Source: Anas platyrhynchos (Eukaryota; Chordata; Aves; Anseriformes; Anatidae). Taken from it: a stretch of DNA of 64,000 nucleotides. Shown in pieces: positions 58,034 through 64,000 of this stretch. The DNA lies in assembly GCF_047663525.1 (NCBI RefSeq), contig NC_092594.1, forward strand, positions 39,932,001 through 39,996,000, given 5' to 3'. The notes under the pieces were generated by a model, which worked only from the letters and a program-made list of their open reading frames with translations, searched no databases and was not told where the DNA came from. Numbering within the stretch: the first letter of the stretch is position 1; each line of letters opens with the position of its first letter. The position numbers were made by a program, and so were the translations under genes.

Positions 58034-58423
58034 TGTTATGACTATTGCATGGGGCACTATGCAAGTCTCTGACATCCAGCCAAGATGGACAAAGGAGAAG
58101 GACAAGGGAAAAGCCTGGGAGGAAGACTATGAGCCTTCAGTACGAGAGACCCGCAGAGGGACCACCAGAGACTGATAACACATGCGCCAGTGGGCGGGTT
58201 GGGATTCCAGGAACTAGTTATAATAACCCTGCCTTTTCTAGAAGTAGTAATGAATATGTATTAGCCCAGGAGCATAAAAACCAGCCGCCTGCTGTGACTT
58301 GTGTGCGTCTCGGTGGAGCAGAGACTCCCGGCGCACCCAGTGCTGTTTGCTTACCTCTATTCATTTAATAAATTGTAAACTTTGATTGTAATCCTATTTG
58401 GGACTTAGTCATTTATTACAACA
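58034..58423 (+). mobile_element. Solo LTR-C, U6
   Basis: Same structure as U1. Confidence 0.75.
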
Positions 58424-58782
58424 GACAACCTTGTAAAATGCAGACAACCAGAATCCTTACAACAATTAAGTGGAAATCACGGTGTAAGAAACATTACCAC
58501 CTCAAAGAGTAAAAGCCTCAAAAGAAATGTGACTTGTAACAGGCCAGCAGCTGTGTGTTTTCGGTGAAGCACCAGGTAGAGTATAAACCTGGATTGCACA
58601 GTTAATGGGGAAACGGGAGGGTCCTGGTCCTTGGGAGGGAAAAAAAAAAGTATATAAACTGTGTATGGAATCGGTAGGTGCCCTCCTGCTTGCGGGACAC
58701 CCGCCATTGTAATCTCAAATACAAATGCTACTGTACTGAGATCCTCTCCTGAGCCTATGTTATTTCCCAAAGATTGATTCGC

Positions 58783-59595
58783 GGTTTTAAGGCTTCAGGG
58801 ATAGGGCCCTAGGGTTGGGTTTCAGGGTAAGCGTTCTCAGGGTTTATGTTTAGGATTTTAAGGTTTTTAGTTTTAGGGTTGGAGTTTTAACGGTTAGGAT
58901 TTTAGGGATTTGAGGGTTAGGGTTTTAAGGGTTTCAGGGTTAGCGTGTCAGGGTTTTGGAGTTTTTTGGGTTGTAGTGTTGATAGTTTTTTTAGGGTTAG
59001 GTTCTTAGGGTTTTATTTTTGGTCAGTTATTTACGGTTAGGGTTTTAAGATCTTCTTATTATTTTTTTTTTTCAGGTTAGGTTCTCCTGGGTTAGGGTTT
59101 TGAGCATCTTAATATTTTGGGTTGGGTTTGGGATTTGAGCGTCTTAATTTTGTGGGCTTGGGCGCTGTGAGCGTCTTAAGTGTTTGGGTTAGGGCTTTTA
59201 GGCATAGGTCTTCAGGGGTTTAGTTTGGGTCAGGTCTGTAGGGGTTTCGAGGATTTTTAGGGTTAGGGCTTGCGGCTTTTTTGTGTAAGGGCGGTAAGGG
59301 CTAGGGTTCCAGGGAGTGCTGTTAAATGGAGTTCTCGACAACTCGGCCTCTGATTGGCCGTGCCGGCTGTGCAGGGAATGCTGGTAGGTGTAGTTTTCCG
59401 TCACAAGGCTTCCGGTAGGCCGCGTTGATTGCCCAGAGCATGCCGGGAAATGTAGTTCTGGGACTCCGGACTTCCGGGAGGCCATGTTGAGCGCCCAGAG
59501 CATACCGGGAAATGCAGTTCTCGGGGACTAGGGCTGGGGCTAGGGTTAGAGTTTAGGGTGAGGGTTGGGGTTAGGGTTAGGGGTTAGGGTTAGGG
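58783..59595 (+). repeat. Telomere-like tract with 62-bp promoter-like module, U6
   Basis: ZNF143/THAP11-type sites at 59438-59457 and 59500-59519; telomeric G-run block 59567-59595. Confidence 0.65.
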
Positions 59596-59886
59596 CTAGT
59601 GAATGCTGGTTCTCTGTGTTTGCAGATGACGGTGAGCGTGTTTAAACTAATTCCAGTTGAAGAAGTTTCAGTTACTTGCTTGGTGACGTTATCCGTTCAA
59701 CATTAAAAGCTGCAGCAAAAGCAAAAGGGGAGTTTTGCTTCTAGAAACACCACAGGTCTCTTGTCTGCTCTCGGAATGTTTTTGAGATAAACCAGATCTT
59801 AAAAAAAAAGGAAAAAAAAAAACCACAGCTGCTTCTTTTGCTCTCTTCCTACTTCCTTGTGCTTTGCCCCTCCCCTTTCCCAGGTG

Positions 59887-59981
59887 ATTGGGTTTGGGTG
59901 CTGGGCGGGGCTGAATGCTATATGAGCCCCAGGCATGCTAGCAGAGAGCTCCTTCTGCTTGGGCTGCTCTTTGGGGTAAGT
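59887..59981 (+). promoter_or_regulatory. M4 promoter core, U6
   Basis: Intact CCAAT, GC box, TATA and donor. Confidence 0.6.
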
Positions 59982-60191
59982 GCTTTGGTTTTCCTTCAGT
60001 CAGTTGCAGGGTTCTCTAGGCAGACTGGAGCCTATGGATTTCTGGATTTTAAGTGCTTGGAATTCACTCAGTAGCGGGATGTTTAGTAGGGGCTGCTGGC
60101 TCACTGTTTTTTTGGGATGGTGGGATACTCTTCTGTTTTTGAGCTATATTTTAATCTCTAGATGTATAAACCCACTTGTGTAACTCTCCAG

Positions 60192-61236
60192 AGGACTAAA
60201 ACCAGCTTGATTGAATGCTACATATGGCTTGGCAGCGTAGATGCAGCATTACCAAGAGACTGAGCAGAGTTGTATCAGAGTCACCTCTTTCATCTGCAAA
60301 GGGTAAGTTTGATTACCCCTGCCGAGGCTTGTGTGTGTGCATGTCTTTTTGGCATTTGTGGAGCTCGGTTGTTTTTCTTTGTGTGTGTGCATGTTCTTTT
60401 TTTTTTTTTTTTGAGGGTCAAACAGTGTGTTTGCTGAGTGTGGTTAGAATGAGGAGGTGGGGAGCTGCTCAGGACTGGAAGGTTTGGTTTCTAGGAGTAT
60501 GCGGCATCCTTCCTGTGCGACGTGACTAATTGTTGGGCTGGAACGTTCCAGCTTTCGTGTGTCTTAAGCAATGTAGCTTGTGTAGTGTGTGTTGTGTGGC
60601 CTGGGCAGAGTTTGCTGTGGTGCAGTGGGCGAAGAATCTGAGTTAGAGCTGGTGAGCAGCTGAAGTACCAGAGCTGGGAAGAGAGAGGTCTTGGAGCAGG
60701 TACGCTGTGGCTGTGAGGTGCCTCAGAGTGTGCTTTTCTGTCTTTTGTTTTGTTTTGTTTTGTTGTTTTTTTGCAGGTGCTTTGTGCGGTCGTGGACAGG
60801 AAAGGGAAATCCTCGTGTCGCGGAGCAGTGAGGGAGGGTGAGTGTTGTCAGCCTGGTCATCCCTTACCTGAAGCGAAGGGAAGACACTCAGGTGTTTCCC
60901 TCAGAGGGTCCGAGGTGAGTCTGTCTGGGATAGAGGAGCAGCGTGGCAGGTGGGCGCTTGCAAGCACAGTGGTTCTTTTGTCCTTTTGTGTTCCCCGGTG
61001 GTGTGGATGATGCTGGCCGCTCCTTTCAAGCTTGGACCTAATTTGCAGGTCCAGAGGCAAGTGGAGTGCTGTTTTGAAAGGATAAAAGTAAAGCTGGGGT
61101 CGCTTATGTTGTTGAGGGATGGGTGCTACTGCTGGCAGCTGAATGTTTATCTTCTGCCTGTGTTTTTCTTTTGTTCAGGCTGAAATGCAGTGTGCAGTGC
61201 AGGATGTGTCAACCAGCTGCCTCTGCAGTGACTCTG
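60192..61236 (+). ncRNA. Putative exon cluster B, U6
   Basis: Blocks 60192-60302, 60777-60837 and 61179-61236. Confidence 0.45.
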
Positions 61237-62534
61237 GTGCGTGATGAGCAGAGGTAGCTGTTAATTTTGGGGGTGTGGTTGTCACTGAAGTTATTTTCCT
61301 ACATCCAATAGCGTAAAATTCCAGTTTGCCTTTTAGAGGCGCTATAAGTGGGTAAAGAGAAGAGATGGAAGCATGTGCCACGTGGGGCAGGCAAGCGGCT
61401 GAGGTACAGGAGGGGATGAGAGTATGTGATTTTTTCCTGGGGGTGGAATGGAATTGATTGTTTTGGTGTATAGTCTGTTTTGCTCCTAGATCTTTCATTC
61501 ATTGTAAATAAAAGTTTGAGCCAGTTCCAGTTAGGAATGTTCTAGTTACGACCCAGCAAGTATTGTCCTTTTAATGTTAAAAAAAAGTGCGGCAAAAGCA
61601 TGGGTGCAGATCTGTTTCAGGTCTTGTGCATCATATTCGGTTGGAGATCACGTCTGTTTCCATCCTCACTCTTGCAGAAGTCATCTGGGCCGCATCAGGA
61701 GCTCTTGCTTGGGAATTGATTTCCTAAGTGTCTTCTTAGGGGGTTTTCAGTCCCCATCCTTCTGGTCTCTTGTCTTGAAGGCAGGCTTTTTAGGCCTCCG
61801 TCATCCCAGTTCTGGCAGTTGCTTCCAGTTGCATGTTGTGACATTTGAGTCTCTCCTGGGGTCTGGTGCAGAGCACCTGTTCTGACGTGCTGTTGCTGTA
61901 GGGCTTTCTTTTTGGGGGTCACTTTTTCTTGTGCCTTGTGTTGTGTGTTTTGTTTGTAGTGTTTGTGGCGTGCCTGTGTGTGTGTACGTGTTTGGTCTGG
62001 AGCTGTCCTGCCTGGCAGTTAGTGATGACAGGTAACGTGGCAGTGCATGGGTGTACTAATACATTGTCTGGACTGTTTTGGTAAAGATATCCAGTCTGCC
62101 TCTGGGCACGTACTGAAGGGCAGCTGGCACAGTCATCTCTGTGGTGTTTGGCAGACTGGAGGGGGGAGAGTTGAGCTGCTTGCGAGCAACTGCTCGCATA
62201 GCACTTGAACGGTGTGCTTGAGGAGGTCTGTCGAATCTTGAAAGCTTACAGATATGGGGTTTTGAATTTTTTATTTTTATTTCTTTCCTGTCCCCAGTAG
62301 AGCGTAAACCTTTGGAGGAACCTGTCACAGGAAAGAGCTCCTTCTGGAACTGTTCAGCACTCGGGAGGCAACTGGGTGACTGGCTTGATCTACTTCTGAG
62401 GTGCTGAGGCAAGGAGGCTGCTGTTTTGAAACGATAGTATTGTAAATGGGGTCCCTTTTGTGTTGTTGAGGGATGGGTGCTAATGCTGGCAGCTGAATGA
62501 TTGATTCTCTTGTGCCTGTTTTCATTTGTTAAAG

Positions 62535-62950
62535 CTGAAACACAGTGTACGACACGGGACTTGACGACCAGAGCTGCTTTTGGCAAGGTGAGTGATGAAC
62601 AGATATAGAAGGTAATTTAGGGGTGCAGTTGTCACTGCAGTTACTGAACTACACAAAGTACAGTAAAAATCCTGTTTATATTTCAGGGGTGTTGTAGCTG
62701 GCCTAAGAGAGCAGATGGAAGCATCTGCCTCGAGGGGAGGGGAGGGCAGGGCACGGAGGTAAGGCAGCAGATGAGAGTAACTGTCCCAGCTGTGCTGTGG
62801 CTTTGGATGCTGCTTCAGCCTATGCTTTTCTTTTTGTTTCACATTTGTCTCACACAGGCTGAGTGGGGCCAAGCTGCACTCTGAAGAGCAGCACGAGAAG
62901 GGCGGGCTGGTTGTGAGCTGGATCGGAGCAGAACTGCCAAGTAGCACGAG
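62535..62950 (+). ncRNA. Putative exon cluster A, U7
   Basis: Blocks 62535-62587, 62687-62758 and 62858-62950. Confidence 0.45.
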
Positions 62951-63313
62951 GTGAGTGCGAAGGGTATCCATCTTGCTTTACAGGTGCCATGGCAGGCTCT
63001 CTAGAGAAGTGGTTGAGGATTGGAGAAGAGGTTGCAGATGATCAAGGAGCGACACGTGCAGGGATGGCTTGAAAAGGGTATGGCTGCTTTCTCTTCTGTT
63101 TATCAGGTGTCCCAGGCAATGTGGGCTGTGGTGTTAGTCTTTAGAATCGGAACAAAGCAGGTGCTGAAATGCTGCGTCTGTTTGTTTTTTTGTGTTGGGG
63201 TTGCACCTTGGTGAGTGTAGGGATGGGTTTTAAGTGGGTGCAGCGGAGGGCCTGGCCCCAGTGTCCTGTAGTGTGTTTTGACCCATCAGCATAGCCTTTT
63301 GGTTCTCAGGTAG

Positions 63314-64000
63314 TGTCGCGTTAAAGGGGTGTAGCTGATTAACCGTTACGGGCCCGGTTGGATTCAGAGTACTGAACCAGTCGGACATTCACCAAAACTG
63401 GGGGTCCGTTCGGACATTCACCAAAAACGTAATAACCGCCTGGGGGTCCGCTCAGACATTCACCAAAAACGTATTAACCACCTGGGGGTCCGTTCAGACA
63501 TTCACCAACAATGCATTAACCGTCTGGGGGTCTGGTTAGATTCAGAACACTGAACTATCACGGATAACCACCCTCACCCTAGTTGCATTAATGAGAGCTA
63601 TCACAATGCAATCAAGTATGGTTTATTACAGCAACAGGTAATCAGGTTCTTTTGGATTGCCGGTGATAGTGACTATCTGCAAAAGCAAGCTAGTATGCAT
63701 GAAATACACAGGTGTTATAGGTGTTACAGGTGTTACAGGTGCGCAGCCTAGAAATAAACGCGTTAAAAGGATCAAAGACTCTATGGAGATTTATAAGCAA
63801 ATATTCAGATCTCACCCAAAGGCGTCCCAATGGGGGGGCAAGAGAGGCTCAGCCCGTCGACTGATCCCAGGAGTCAGGAGGTCCTAAGGATGTTGTATGT
63901 CCTCGGGATGGTATCTCCCCTGACGATGGTATCTTCCCTAACATCCCCTCTCTCTTGGGCCAATTTATATTATTTTCTATCTTTTAGGTGGAGCTTGAGT
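63314..64000 (-). mobile_element. Solo LTR-A, U7, cut by window end
   Basis: GGTAG precedes it at 63309-63313; the 42-bp repeats, poly(A) signal and TATA box are present. The far end and its duplication lie outside the window. Confidence 0.85.

Larger units (their letters stand above)
52744..62195 (+). repeat. Macrosatellite unit U6, type A with LTR-A deletion
   Basis: 9452 bp. Carries the U2 markers (29-bp deletion, AACCTTCTGG) and follows a B unit as U2 does. It also has AGACGAGAG near 53318, found otherwise only in U1, and CAGTTACTG like U3-U5 and U7. Confidence 0.95.
62196..64000 (+). repeat. Macrosatellite unit U7, partial
   Basis: First 1805 bp only. LTR-A has no 29-bp deletion and carries CTCTATGGAG, a marker seen otherwise in the two B units, so the full unit might be type B. 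Confidence 0.95.

Noticed and set aside
1-64000. Possibility that the near-identical units are an assembly artefact
   Set aside because: Units differ by length class, a 29-bp deletion, provirus against solo LTR and scattered single bases, which duplicated contigs would not show. Copy number and order still cannot be confirmed from sequence alone.
1-64000. Known avian multicopy loci such as W-linked HINT genes or rDNA spacer
   Set aside because: No HIT-type histidine triad frame and no rRNA sequence is visible, and the unit does not match the layout I know for those loci.

Overview
The window is part of a tandem macrosatellite array in a vertebrate, most likely a galliform bird (chicken or a close relative). 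The bird call rests on a short LTR family (LTR-B) whose R region resembles that of avian alpharetroviruses, on 6-bp target-site duplications around it, on a degraded alpharetroviral-type gag fragment, and on telomere-like TTAGGG-derived tracts. There is no bacterial-style gene organisation, no rRNA or tRNA gene, and no convincing host protein-coding gene. Family names and transcription-factor motifs were recognised by eye; no search was run.

Layout: seven head-to-tail units, named U1 to U7, starting at 1, 13099, 22549, 32033, 41512, 52744 and 62196 (U7 is cut by the window end). Lengths are 13098, 9450, 9484, 9479, 11232 and 9452 bp. Units are nearly identical. There are two length classes: A (about 9.45 kb: U2, U3, U4, U6) and B (about 11.23 kb: U1, U5). 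B units carry an extra segment of about 1.76 kb that arose by internal duplication. U1 also keeps 1861 bp of a provirus that every other complete unit has reduced to a solo LTR. Some markers support a four-unit higher-order pattern (B, A with LTR deletion, A, A, then B, A with deletion), while others are mosaic as expected from gene conversion.

Inside each unit, in order: short exon-like blocks with good splice sites (+ strand); a 1.2-kb solo LTR on the minus strand (LTR-A, 5-bp TSD); an alpharetrovirus-like LTR on the minus strand (LTR-B, 6-bp TSD; full short provirus in U1); three or four diverged copies of an internal monomer whose core is an inverted CCAAT box, GC box, TATA box, short first exon and GTAAGT donor (M1, M2, M3 in B units only, M4); a 390-bp plus-strand solo LTR (LTR-C); a degenerate telomere-like tract flanking a CpG-rich promoter-like module of 62-bp repeats with ZNF143/THAP11-, ETS- and YY1-type motifs; and further exon-like blocks that run into the next unit. 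B units add two tandem CTCF-plus-NRF1 motif cassettes.

Working hypothesis (inference): this is a recently homogenised, possibly subtelomeric or sex-chromosome/microchromosome macrosatellite that encodes an array of spliced non-coding RNAs from many TATA and CpG-type promoters. Minus-strand LTRs could provide antisense transcription. A lncRNA or piRNA-precursor role, or a TERRA-like role next to the TTAGGG tract, would need RNA data.
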